Shown piece by piece: positions 1 through 8,800 of a stretch of 64,000 nt of DNA (its first letter is position 1; each line of letters begins with the position of its first letter). A program made the translations under genes and the position numbers. Source of the DNA: Kitasatospora atroaurantiaca (GTDB lineage Bacteria > Actinomycetota > Actinomycetes > Streptomycetales > Streptomycetaceae); contig NZ_VIVR01000001.1 in assembly GCF_007828955.1 (NCBI RefSeq), forward strand, positions 5,084,001 through 5,148,000. The letters are read 5' to 3'. The notes below the pieces were generated by a model, which was not told the DNA's origin, made no database searches, and was given only the letters and a program-made list of their open reading frames with translations.

Positions 1-209
1 CGCAGCCGGGAGACGTGGGCCTGCAGGGCGTTCTCCACGGTGTCGGGGGGATTGTCGCCCCACAGCTCGGTGTAGAGCTGCTCGGTCGGTACCAGCCGGC
101 CGGCCCTGATCAGCAGGGTGGCCAGCAGGATGCGCTGCCGGGTGCCCGAGATGGCGCTGAATCGGCCGTCCACGACGGCCCCGACGGATCCCAGAACTGT
201 GAACTTCAT
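1..209 (-). CDS. SARP-family transcriptional activator, N-terminal part (runs off window)
   Basis: Reading leftwards from ATG at 209, the first 69 residues form the winged-helix OmpR-like N-terminus of Streptomyces antibiotic regulatory proteins, with the typical order VLGSV, a Gly-Thr-Arg-Gln-Arg turn, LLIRAG and LWGDNPP. SARPs bind direct heptamer repeats spaced 11 bp and activate antibiotic genes. Two such operators are present in this window (816-844 and 12575-12603), so this gene is the probable pathway activator of the adjacent polyketide cluster. Whether it is a short SARP or a large one with NB-ARC/TPR domains cannot be told from this fragment. Confidence 0.85.
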   Translation of the reverse strand, partial: MKFTVLGSVGAVVDGRFSAISGTRQRILLATLLIRAGRLVPTEQLYTELWGDNPPDTVENALQAHVSRL

Positions 210-415
210 TGGCTCTCCCGTTCGAGAAGGCCGTCCCATCCGTACCGGGTGGCGGCGGTCCGGAGAGTCACACCGTCACCTGGAGCCCCGCTTGAGCTCA
301 GCCGGACCTCCTCCCCGGCGGCTGTGCGCATTACCTCCGGCGTAATCGACGCGACGCATTTGCGCTGCGAGCCTTGAGCCATCGGAACTTTACCGATGGA
401 GAGAGGAAATTGGCT
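210..415. promoter_or_regulatory. divergent intergenic region with inverted repeat ATTAC-N7-GTAAT
   Basis: This 206-bp gap lies between the SARP gene and the divergent SnoaL-like gene. It contains a perfect short inverted repeat, ATTAC at 330-334 and GTAAT at 342-346, which could be an operator. A GAGAGG ribosome binding site at 399-406 precedes the SnoaL-like gene. I see no GTCAG heptamer series here. Confidence 0.35.
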
Positions 416-796
416 GTGACCGACTTCGAGAAGCTCGTCGACCGCTATATCGCGGTTTGGAACGAGACGGACGCCGAGAGCCGCAGCGCCCAGATCCGTT
501 CGCTGTGGACGGAGGACGGCGAGCACGTGTTCCCGCAGGCCGCGCTGCGTGGATACGAGGCGATCGAGGCCGTCGTGACCGAGGTGTACGAGCAGTTCGT
601 CACCAAGGGCTTCAAGTTCCGGGTCGGCGCGAACGGCAAGCCCGACGTCAACAACAACTCGGTGCGCTTCACCTGGGAGATGGTGCCGGCGGCCGGTGGT
701 GACGAGGTGTCGATGGGCGGCGTCGACTTCATCATCGTCGACGAGGACGGCCGGATCCGGTACGACTACCAGTTCTTCGACATCCTCCCGGCCTGA
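416..796 (+). CDS. SnoaL-like / NTF2-fold protein
   Basis: A 126-residue protein of the NTF2-like alpha+beta barrel fold. Its opening, FEKLVDRYIAVWNETD, its LWTEDGEH segment and its ending around DYQFF resemble SnoaL-like polyketide cyclase or isomerase relatives. GTG at 416 is preferred because a GAGAGG stretch lies about nine bases upstream. A TTG at 410 and one at 374 are in frame but poorly placed. It is clearly paralogous to the C-terminal half of the fusion gene at 2656-3351, so the cluster carries two copies of the domain. A catalytic or binding role on the polyketide is inferred from context. The fold alone does not prove cyclase activity. Confidence 0.75.
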   Translation: MTDFEKLVDRYIAVWNETDAESRSAQIRSLWTEDGEHVFPQAALRGYEAIEAVVTEVYEQFVTKGFKFRVGANGKPDVNNNSVRFTWEMVPAAGGDEVSMGGVDFIIVDEDGRIRYDYQFFDILPA

Positions 797-815
797 CCTG
801 ACCTGACAGGTCTGT

Positions 816-844
816 GTCAGGGTCGCGTCAGCGTGGCGTCAGGG
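816..844 (+). promoter_or_regulatory. candidate SARP operator: three GTCAG heptamers at 11-bp period
   Basis: GTCAGGG at 816, GTCAGCG at 827 and GTCAGGG at 838 are direct repeats with exactly 11 bp between starts. This is the geometry at which SARP activators bind. They lie upstream of the MFS exporter gene. A matching triplet precedes the ACP-PKS operon on the other strand (12575-12603). The rest of the 306-bp gap holds a further single GTCAGGC at 886 and no gene that I can support. Confidence 0.7.
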
Positions 845-1102
845 CCTGCTGGCACCGTTCGCGTGACGGTGTCGCGGGCCCTGGTGTCAGGCATGAGATT
901 TTCACATCTGATCGATGCGCGGATCACTGGCCGCCCCTGCATGGCGCGTGGGAGTTTCTGATACGTGGGCGGTCGAAGGCTTCATGCCTGTTTCCGCGTC
1001 ACCGACATGGAGGCACTGAGGCCGGTATCCCGTCGGCCTCCCAATCCCGTCGGGCTCGCATTTCCGCGAAGGCCGGCAACCATGATCGATCAGGAGTTCC
1101 AC

Positions 1103-2560
1103 ATGACCACTAATGCCAATCCAGAAGTGGCGGCGGCGCAGCCCGCTCCGCCGCAGACACCGCCGGCCGCCGGCCCCGGGGCCATGTGGATTGTCCTCAC
1201 GGGCGTCTTCATGGCCACGCTCGACTTCTTCATCGTCAATGTCGCCATCCCCTCGGCACAGCAGGACCTCAAGGCCAGCGCCTCGGCGATCCAGTGGATC
1301 GTCGCGGGCTTCGGCCTGACGTACGGCGCCGGCCTGATCACCGGCGGGCGGCTGGGTGACATCTTCGGCCGGCGTGCGATGTTCGCGACCGGCCTGGCGC
1401 TGTTCACCCTCACCTCGGTGCTCTGCGGCGTCGCTCCCAGCGCCGGCTTCCTGGTCGTGGCTCGCCTCGCCCAGGGTGCGACCGCGGCGCTGATGTCGCC
1501 GCAGGTCCTCGCCGTGCTGCGGACCGTCTACCAGGGCGCGGCCCAGCTCCGGGCCTTCAGCATGTACGGCCTGGCGATGGGCCTGGCCGCGGTCTTCGGC
1601 CAGCTCATCGGCGGTCTGCTGATGAAGGCCGACCTCTTCGACCTCGGGTGGCGTTCCTGCTTCCTGATCAACCTTCCGATCGGCATCGTCGCGCTGCTGC
1701 TGACCTTCAAGTACGTGCCGGAGTCCAAGTCGCCGGTCAAGTCCAAGCTCGACCTGGTCGGCATGGTGCTGGTCACCGGTGCGCTGGTGGCCCTGGTGCT
1801 GCCGCTGATCCAGGGCCGTGAGCAGGGCTGGCCGCTGTGGACCGAGGCGTCGCTGGTCGGCTCCGTGGTGCTGTTCCTGGCCTTCGCGCTGTACGAGCGT
1901 GCGCTGACGGCCAAGGGCGGTTCCCCGCTGGTCAACCTCTCGATGTTCACCGACCGGGCCTTCACCGCGGGCCTGCTGGCCCAGCTGGTCTTCTGGATGG
2001 GCCAGGCCTCGTTCTTCCTGGTCTTCGCGCTGTACATCCAGTTCGGCCGGGGCCTGGACGCTCTGGAGGCCGGTGTGGTCTTCGTGGCGATCGGTGCCGG
2101 GTACCTGGTCACCTCGACCACCGCGCACAAGATCGCGGCCAAGCTCGGGCGCCAGGTGCTCGCGCTGGGCGGTCTGCTCTGCTCGGTCGGCCTGGTCCTG
2201 GTCGGCGTCGAGGTGCACCAGATCGGTGTCGGCGGCAGCGTCTGGTGGCTGGTCCCCGGCCTGGTGCTCGACGGTGCGGGCATGGGTATGGCGGTCGCGC
2301 CCCTGGCGGCCACCGTGCTCACCCGGATCAACCCGCAGTACGCGGGCGCCGCGTCCGGCGTCCTGTCCACCGCACTGCAGATCGGCAACGCCCTGGGCGT
2401 GGCGCTGATCGGCCTGATCTTCTACAACGCCCTCGACCTGTCGGCGGGTCCGGCCACCTACGCGCACGCCTTCCAGCTCAGCCTCTTCTACTCGATCGGG
2501 ATCGGCGTGGTGCTCGCCGCCATCGTCCAGCTGCTGCCGCGAGGCAACACCGGTAAGTGA
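1103..2560 (+). CDS. MFS drug/metabolite exporter, DHA2 (EmrB/QacA) type
   Basis: A 485-residue integral membrane protein with about 14 hydrophobic segments. The first membrane span (WIVLTGVFMATLDFFIVNVA) is typical of the 14-helix DHA2 drug:proton antiporters, and the cytoplasmic loop motif A reads GGRLGDIFGRR. ATG at 1103 is chosen because AGGAG lies at 1092-1096, six bases upstream; an ATG at 1082 has no such site. It is the obvious candidate for export of the cluster product and for self-resistance. The candidate SARP operator at 816-844 lies about 260 bp upstream. Confidence 0.9.
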   Translation: MTTNANPEVAAAQPAPPQTPPAAGPGAMWIVLTGVFMATLDFFIVNVAIPSAQQDLKASASAIQWIVAGFGLTYGAGLITGGRLGDIFGRRAMFATGLALFTLTSVLCGVAPSAGFLVVARLAQGATAALMSPQVLAVLRTVYQGAAQLRAFSMYGLAMGLAAVFGQLIGGLLMKADLFDLGWRSCFLINLPIGIVALLLTFKYVPESKSPVKSKLDLVGMVLVTGALVALVLPLIQGREQGWPLWTEASLVGSVVLFLAFALYERALTAKGGSPLVNLSMFTDRAFTAGLLAQLVFWMGQASFFLVFALYIQFGRGLDALEAGVVFVAIGAGYLVTSTTAHKIAAKLGRQVLALGGLLCSVGLVLVGVEVHQIGVGGSVWWLVPGLVLDGAGMGMAVAPLAATVLTRINPQYAGAASGVLSTALQIGNALGVALIGLIFYNALDLSAGPATYAHAFQLSLFYSIGIGVVLAAIVQLLPRGNTGK

Positions 2561-2655
2561 GAGGGGCGTCGGAGCGGCCGTACGGGTTCTCCGTGCGGCC
2601 GTTCCGGCTACCTGGACCGATCGTGGAGAGCCAGAACGGGGACGGCGACCGCCAC

Positions 2656-3351
2656 ATGAGTACCAGTTATATGAACGGCGTCGGCCGCCGGAGCGGCCAC
2701 GCCCACATCCGCCGCCCGGTGGGCGAGCTGCTGCGGCACTGGCGCGAGCAGCGCCGGCTCACGCAAGGCGAACTCGCCATCCGGGCGGAGGTCTCCACCA
2801 GGCACCTCAGCTTCGTGGAGACCGGCCGCTCGGCCCCCAGCCGGGGCATGGTCCGCCGGCTGGCCGAGCACCTGGCCCTGCCGCCGCCGGAGTGGGACCG
2901 GCTGCTGCTGGCCGCCGGGTTCTCACCCGACCACCACCTGACACACCAGGCACCCAACGAGAGGAGACCCGCCATGGCCGGGTACAACGAGCTCGCCGAC
3001 CGCTACGTCGCCCTGTGGAACGAGAAGGACCCGGATCTCGTCCGCGCCGCCGTCGCGGAACTGTGGACCGAGGACGGGGAGTACGTCAACGAGGTCGTGC
3101 ACGTGCGCGGCCACCAGGCGATCGCCGAGCAGGTCGCCTTCGCCCAGCAGTACTACGCGGAGCGCGGCAGCTTCGCCTTCAGATCGTCGAACGACGCGGT
3201 GGGCCACCACCACACGGTGAAGTTCGGCTGGGTCCTGGTCTCCACCGAGAACGGCGAGGCCGCCTCGATCGGCTCCAACTTCTTCGTGCTCGCCGAGGAC
3301 GGCCGGGTGGCCGGCTCGTACCAGTTCATAGACAAGCCCCCGGCGTTCTAG
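2656..3351 (+). CDS. XRE-type HTH domain fused to SnoaL-like domain
   Basis: A 231-residue protein. Residues about 20-90 (GELLRHWREQRRLTQGELA then RHLSFVETGR and LLLAAGF) are the DNA-binding half of a family of XRE regulators that normally continue into an MmyB-like ligand domain. Here that second half is replaced by a complete SnoaL-like domain from residue 107. GAGGAG at 2961-2966 sits seven bases before the in-frame ATG at 2974, so the SnoaL part may also be made alone. A role as a ligand-sensing regulator of the cluster is an inference. Independent translation of the second domain is the alternative reading. Confidence 0.75.
   Translation: MSTSYMNGVGRRSGHAHIRRPVGELLRHWREQRRLTQGELAIRAEVSTRHLSFVETGRSAPSRGMVRRLAEHLALPPPEWDRLLLAAGFSPDHHLTHQAPNERRPAMAGYNELADRYVALWNEKDPDLVRAAVAELWTEDGEYVNEVVHVRGHQAIAEQVAFAQQYYAERGSFAFRSSNDAVGHHHTVKFGWVLVSTENGEAASIGSNFFVLAEDGRVAGSYQFIDKPPAF
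2974..3351 (+). other. possible internal translation start giving a free SnoaL-like domain
   Basis: ATG at 2974, with GAGGAG at 2961-2966, would yield a 125-residue protein colinear with the stand-alone SnoaL-like protein at 416-796 (LADRYVALWNEKD and LWTEDGEY versus LVDRYIAVWNETD and LWTEDGEH). The signal is better than the one before the fusion's own ATG at 2656. Confidence 0.45.
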
Positions 3352-3407
3352 CGGGCACACGGAAGGGGGCCGGCCTCACCGAGACCGGCCCCCTTCCGTG
3401 TGCCCGC
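3351..3407. terminator. bidirectional hairpin terminator
   Basis: A perfect 23-bp inverted repeat (3351-3373 with 3385-3407, 11-nt loop) fills the space between two convergent stop codons. It can terminate both the HTH-SnoaL gene and the thioesterase operon. Confidence 0.9.
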
Positions 3408-4162
3408 TAGCGCGTCACCGCTCCCGCATAGCGCCGCATCAGCCGGGTGAAGTCGGCGGAGATGGCCAGCGCCTCGTCGTGGATGAAGAAGTGCCCGCCC
3501 ACGAATTCGCTGTTGCCCAGGTAGTCGGGCGTACGGCTGCGCCAGGAGGCCATCGCCGCGGACTCCACCAGCGGGTCCGTCTTGGCGCTGTACGTCACCA
3601 CCGGGCAGGACACCGCGGCGGCGTCGTCCCGGTAACTCGCGCAGACCTGGAGGTCCGCCCGCATCACCGGGATCAGCATCGACAGCATCTCCTTGTCCTG
3701 GAGGATCTCCTCGGGCATCGATCCCAGGCTGCCCATCCACTCCAGGATCTCCGCCTGCGGCCGGTCGGCCTGCTCCGGCGGCACGGTGTGGAAGCCCTCC
3801 GGCGCCCAGGAGGCGACGCCCAGCAGCGAGGGGCCGCGCTCGCCCGCCCGCTCCAGGGCCACCGCCGTCCGGTAGGCCAGCTGGCCGCCCATGCAGTGGC
3901 CGAAGAAGGCGAACGGGCGGTCGTCCAGGTCGGCCGCGATCTGCTCGGCCATCATGTCGACCAGCGGCTCGATGTCGGTGAACGCCGCCTCCGTACGGCG
4001 CTCCTGACGGCCGGGCATCTGGATGCACTGGTAGGCGATGTCGCCCGGCAGCAGCGGCGGCCAGTCCCGGTACATCGAGGCGCCGCCGCCGGCGTAGTGG
4101 AACAGGAACAGCCGCAGCGGGGCCTCGGGGTCGGTCTCGGCGGGCTGGAGCCACTGGTTCAT
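3407..4162 (-). CDS. type II thioesterase with Cys nucleophile
   Basis: A 251-residue alpha/beta hydrolase of the RifR/GrsT external thioesterase family, which removes wrongly loaded acyl groups from carrier proteins or releases products. The N-terminal FHYAGGGASMY, the PGRQER loop and the C-terminal GGHFFIHDE with its catalytic His are standard. The nucleophile elbow reads GHCMGG, so residue 90 is Cys (TGC) where the family usually has Ser. Cys thioesterases are known and this may alter hydrolysis versus acyl transfer. Its start lies 22 bases after the ligase stop, so it is the last gene of the PKS operon. The PKS itself has no thioesterase domain, which makes this the likely release or editing enzyme. 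Confidence 0.88.
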   Translation of the reverse strand: MNQWLQPAETDPEAPLRLFLFHYAGGGASMYRDWPPLLPGDIAYQCIQMPGRQERRTEAAFTDIEPLVDMMAEQIAADLDDRPFAFFGHCMGGQLAYRTAVALERAGERGPSLLGVASWAPEGFHTVPPEQADRPQAEILEWMGSLGSMPEEILQDKEMLSMLIPVMRADLQVCASYRDDAAAVSCPVVTYSAKTDPLVESAAMASWRSRTPDYLGNSEFVGGHFFIHDEALAISADFTRLMRRYAGAVTR

Positions 4163-4184
4163 GGGGCACTCCTCATGGTGGGAT

Positions 4185-5756
4185 TCAGGCGGACCGGCGC
4201 TCCGTCGCCCGCTGCTGCAGTTCCTCGCGCAGCACGCGGCGGAGCACCTTGCCGTTGGGGTTGCGGGGCAGGGCGTCGACGAAGTCGTAGCCCGTGGGGA
4301 TCTTGAAGTCGGCGAGCCGGTCGCGCAGGAAGAGCAGCAGCTCGCGGGCGCGGACCCGCTGGTCCTGGTGCGGCACCACGAAGGCGTGCACCGCCTCGCC
4401 CCAGCGCTGGTGCGGGGCCCCGACCACCGCGGCCTCGGCCACGGCGGGGTGCTCGCGCAGGGCGTTCTCGACCTCGACCGGGTAGATGTTCTGGCCGGCC
4501 ACGATGATCGTGTCGTTGATCCGGTCGAGCAGGAAGAGGTAGCCGTTCTCGTCCAGGAGGCCGGCGTCGCCCATCCGGATCCAGCCGTCGACCAGCGTCT
4601 CGCCGGTCTGTTCCGGCCGGTTCCAGTAGCCGAGGAAGCCGGCGGGCGTCCGGATGCAGACCTGGCCGGGGGTGCCGGGGGGAAGCGTCCGGCCCTCCTT
4701 GTCGGTGATCTTGACCTCGTTGCCGGGGCAGGCCAGGCCCGCCGAGCCCAGCAGCGGGCTGCCGGGGACGTGGTCGACCGGCGGCAGCACGGTCACGATG
4801 CTGCCGGTCTCGGTGCTGCAGTACAGCTGCGCGAACTCGCTGCCCACCCTGGTCAGCGCCCGCTCCAGCAGCTCGCGGCCGATCGGTGCGCCGCCGTACA
4901 CGACCTTGCGCAGCGACCGGAAGGGCAGGTCGGCCGTGGTCTCGGCGAGCATCATCTCCAGCATCGCGGGGGCCACGAAGGTGGTGGTGATGCCGAGTTG
5001 CTCGACCAGCCGGACGGCGTCGGAGGCGATGAACTGCCGCATCACCACGTTGGTGGCGCCGACGTTGAAGCCGTGCATGAACCAGCCCATACCGGCCGCG
5101 CTGGCGCCGCTGAAGGCGATCAGGCTGATGTCGTCCGGCCGCCAGTCGATCCAGTCGTTCCCGGCCTTGGCGGTCTCCTCGATGTAGGTGAAGAAGGCCC
5201 GGTGCGCGATCACCGCGCCCTTGGGCAGGCCGGTGGTGCCGCTGGTGTAGATCTGCACCACCGCGTCGTCCGGGCCGGTCCCGGGGTCGAGGTCGGTGTC
5301 GGGGTGGCCGGCCTTCCAGGCGTGGAAGCCGGCGTACCGCTCCTCCGGCGTGTCGATCGCGACCACCGCGCGCAGGGTCGGCAGCTCCGGGCGGACGCGC
5401 TCGGCGACCGCCAGGAACTCCCGCTCCACGAAGAGCAGTTCGGCGGTCGAGTCGCGCAGGATGTGGTCGATCTCGGCCGCCGTCAGCCGCCAGTTCACAC
5501 CGAGGACGACGGCGCCGCTCTTGGCGCAGCCGAGGGCGATGTCGAAGAAGTGCTCGGACTCCCGGCCCAGGTACGCCACCCGGGAGCCGCGCTCCAGGCC
5601 GGCCGCGCGCAGGGCGTGGGCGGTGCGGTTGCTCTCGCGGTGCAGCTCGGCGTAACTGAGCTGCCGGTCCTCGCAGATGACGGCCGGATGGTCGGCCCGG
5701 TGCACGGCGTGATGGGCGGATCTCGCGGCGAGGGTACGCAGACTGTGGTCGTTCAT
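4185..5756 (-). CDS. AMP-forming acyl-CoA/acyl-ACP ligase
   Basis: A 523-residue ANL-superfamily adenylating enzyme. Core motifs are present in order: TSGTTGLPKG (phosphate loop), YCSTETG, the GDAGLLDENG motif, LDRINDTIIVAGQNIYPVEVEN (hinge), and PRNPNGKVLRR with the C-terminal catalytic Lys. Such enzymes activate a carboxylic acid as acyl-AMP and pass it to CoA or a carrier protein. Next to a free ACP and a PKS it could load a starter acid or activate the finished chain; the sequence does not decide which. It is 523 residues long, close to stand-alone fatty acyl-CoA ligases, and has no fused carrier domain. Confidence 0.88.
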   Translation of the reverse strand: MNDHSLRTLAARSAHHAVHRADHPAVICEDRQLSYAELHRESNRTAHALRAAGLERGSRVAYLGRESEHFFDIALGCAKSGAVVLGVNWRLTAAEIDHILRDSTAELLFVEREFLAVAERVRPELPTLRAVVAIDTPEERYAGFHAWKAGHPDTDLDPGTGPDDAVVQIYTSGTTGLPKGAVIAHRAFFTYIEETAKAGNDWIDWRPDDISLIAFSGASAAGMGWFMHGFNVGATNVVMRQFIASDAVRLVEQLGITTTFVAPAMLEMMLAETTADLPFRSLRKVVYGGAPIGRELLERALTRVGSEFAQLYCSTETGSIVTVLPPVDHVPGSPLLGSAGLACPGNEVKITDKEGRTLPPGTPGQVCIRTPAGFLGYWNRPEQTGETLVDGWIRMGDAGLLDENGYLFLLDRINDTIIVAGQNIYPVEVENALREHPAVAEAAVVGAPHQRWGEAVHAFVVPHQDQRVRARELLLFLRDRLADFKIPTGYDFVDALPRNPNGKVLRRVLREELQQRATERRSA

Positions 5757-5815
5757 GGCATTCGCATCCGATGGGTCTCGGGTCCGGCCGCAAGCCGGAC
5801 GTCGGAAGGCGGGTG

Positions 5816-5855
5816 CGCCTCCGGGACCGCGCGAGGGTTCGCGGTCCCGGAGGCG
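5816..5855 (-). terminator. strong hairpin between PKS and ligase genes
   Basis: A perfect 16-bp inverted repeat (5816-5831 with 5840-5855, 8-nt loop) lies in the 123-bp gap between the PKS stop and the ligase start. It may attenuate read-through, so the ligase and thioesterase may be made at a lower level than the PKS or from a separate promoter. Confidence 0.65.
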
Positions 5856-5879
5856 TTCACCGGACGGAGTACCGCGCGC

Positions 5880-8800
5880 TCAGGCGGCGGCCTGCTCCGG
5901 TGCGGGGGAGAGTTGCTGGTCGATGAACTCGGCGAGCAGCCCGGCGGAGGGGAAGTCGAAGGCGATCGTCGAGGGCAGCGGGACCCGGAAGGCCGTCTCC
6001 AGGCCGTTCTTGAGCTCCACCGCCATCAGCGAGTCCAGACCCAGCTGGCCGAAGGCCGTGTTGGAGTCCACCGTGTCCACGTCCTCGATGTGCAGCACAT
6101 CGGCGACCCGGGCGCGGACGAACTCGTCCACGGCGGCGGCGCGTTCCTCGGCCGGCAGCAGGAGCAGCGCGTCCAGGTCGAGGCCGCGGACCGCGGCGCC
6201 GCCCTCGTGCAGCAGCTCCCGGTAGAGCGCGTTGTCCACCGGCTTGGACGCGGTGAAGGTGTCCCAGTCGCACTCGCCCGCCACCACCTGGGCCACCGGC
6301 GCGCCGAGCAGCTGGGCCAGCGCCCTGGTACCCCGGGAGGGGGTGAACAGCCGGACGCCCTCGTCCTCCCAGCGCCTGATCAGCTGATCGCTGAGCCGGG
6401 CCGACATGCCGACCTCGCCCCACGGGCCCCAGTTGATGCTCAGCCCGGGCAGCCCCTGGCGGGACCGGCGGATCATCAGGTCGTCCAGGAAGGCGTTGGC
6501 CGCCGCGTAGTTGCCCTGGGTCTGGGCGCCGATCACCGCGGCCGCCGAGGAGTACCCGACGAAGAACTCCAGCTCGGGGAGGTCCGCCGCGGCCTCGTGC
6601 AGCAGCCAGCTGCCGTACACCTTGGGCCGGAACACCTGGTCGATGTCCTCCCAGGTGAGGGCGGTCACCGGCTTGTCCGCGATGGTGCCCGCCGAGTGGA
6701 CGATGCCGCCCACCGGAGGGTGCTGCCGCAGCTCGGCGAAGATCCTGGCGACGTCGGCCGGCTCGGCCACATCGCCCTGGAACACCGTCACCTCGGCGCG
6801 CTCGCGCAGCCGCTTCTCCAGGTGGACGACGTCCTCGGCGGCCGCCGAGCGACGCCCCACCAGGGCGATGTGCCTGGCCCCCAGGTCGACCAGCTTCTGC
6901 GCCGTCACCAGGCCCAGGGCGCCCAGGCCGCCGGTGATCAGGTAGGTGCGGTCGGGCCGGACGGTGACCTCGCGCGCCGCCGGGGCGTGCTGATCGGTGA
7001 AGCTCAGCACCAGCTTGCCGATGTTGGCGCCGCGGCTGAGGACCCCGAAGGCCTCCTCGACCTCGTCCAGGCTGTACACCGTGGCCGGGATCGCCGGGAG
7101 TTCACCGGCCTCGACCAGGGCCACGATCCGGCCCATGATCTCCTGGTTGACGGGGATCAGCTGCTCCTCGGGCAGCTCGCTGAGGTCGAAGTTGTGGTAC
7201 GTCACGTCCGGGCGCTCGGCGCTGACCTGCTCCGGCGTCCAGGCGCCGACCTTGCCCAGCTCGATGAACCGGCCGCCCTGCCCGAGGGCGCGCATGCCCG
7301 CCGGGATGTAGTCCTTGTTGAGGCTGTTGAGGACGATGTCCACGCCGGCGCCACCGGTGATCCGCTCGATCTCCTCGGCGAAGTCCAGCGTGCGGGAGTT
7401 CATCAGGTGCTCCACGCCCTGCGACCGCAGCAGCGGCCACTTGTGCGGGCTGGCGGTGGCGAAGACCTCGGCCCCGGCCAGCTTGGCCAGCTGCACCGCG
7501 GCCTGGCCGACACCACCGGCGGCGGCGTGCACCAGCACCCGGTCACCGGCCTTCATTCCGGCCAGCTGGTGCAGGGCGTAGTACGCGGTGACGTACACCG
7601 AGATCAGCGCCGCGGCGTCGGTCATGCTGAGCGCGGCCGGCTTGCGCACCGCCACCGCCGAGGGGACGGTGATCCGGCGCTTGAAGACGCCCAGGTAGTT
7701 GACGATGACCTGGTCGCCGACCCGGAAGCCGGCGTCGGGGCCGGTGGCCACCACGGTGCCCGCGCACTCGAAGCCGAGCGGCTGCTCGCCGAACTCCTTG
7801 AGCAGGCCGAGCGCGTTGAGCACGTCCTTGAAGTTGAGGCCGGCGGCCTCGACCTCCACCTGGATCTGGTCCCCGACCGGGGTGACGTCCTCGGCGGGCA
7901 CCACCTTGATCCCGGAGAACTGGCCGTACTCCTTGACCGCCAGCTCGACGTTGCCGTCCCCGGTCTCGCCGGCGCGGGGCAGCAGGCGCCGTACGTGGCG
8001 GTGGCCGCCGCGGAACGCCACCTGGAACTCGCCGCTGTCCCGCGAGGTCCACTCGTCCAGCAGGCCCTGCGCCCCGCCCTCGGCAGGCAGGTCCACCATC
8101 GTGGTCCGGTACACCGGGCTCTCGTTGAGCACCACGTGGCCGAAGCCCCAGAGGCTGGCCGCGGCCGACGGGCCCTGGGCCGTCACGAGGTCGCCCGGCA
8201 GCTGCTGACCCTGCTCGGTCACCAGCCAGAGCCGCTGGTTGCGGCCGAAGCCCTCCTGGTCGAGGACGGCCAGCAGCTCGAGCAGCTCGCGGTAGTTGCG
8301 CTCGCTCTCGGCCCGCAGGTCGTCCGATCCCGCCCGCCAGAACCAGGCGACGTCGGTCACCTGGCCCTCGCGCAGGGCCTGGGCGACCGCGGCCGGGTTC
8401 TCGGCGAAGCTGAGCCGCACCTCCGCCCCGGGCGCCGCCGCGGCCAGCTCGGCGAGCTCCTCGGCGGTCCGGCCGACCAGCAGCGCATGCCGGGCGCCGA
8501 GGCCGCCCTGGGCCACCAGCGAGCGCTTGACCCAGCGCAGCTCGTGCAGGAAGTGCCGCTTGCGGCGGCCGGGGTCGGCGATCCGCTTGAGCCCGAGGCC
8601 GCGCAGCTCGAAGACCGGCTGCTCGCCCTCCAGGACCACCAGGTCCAGCGAGACGTCCACCTCGGGGTGGTCGGCCGCGCCCCGGCGCAGCACCGCGCGC
8701 AGCTGCTCGGCCTTGGGCTTCTTGAAGAGCCGGAAGCTCCCGAAGCGCACCGGCAGGTAGCTGCTGCCGTCGTCGCCCACCGCCGCGAAGGCGTGGGTGG

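Noticed and set aside
902..2467. A 521-codon minus-strand frame opposite the MFS gene
   Set aside because: Its translation is Arg/Gln/His/Asp-rich and lacks membrane or domain features, while the plus strand encodes a clear 14-helix transporter.
2557..2655. GTG at 2557 as the start of the HTH-SnoaL gene
   Set aside because: It overlaps the MFS stop and the extra 33 residues show no domain; ATG 2656 starts just before the HTH. Translational coupling cannot be fully excluded.
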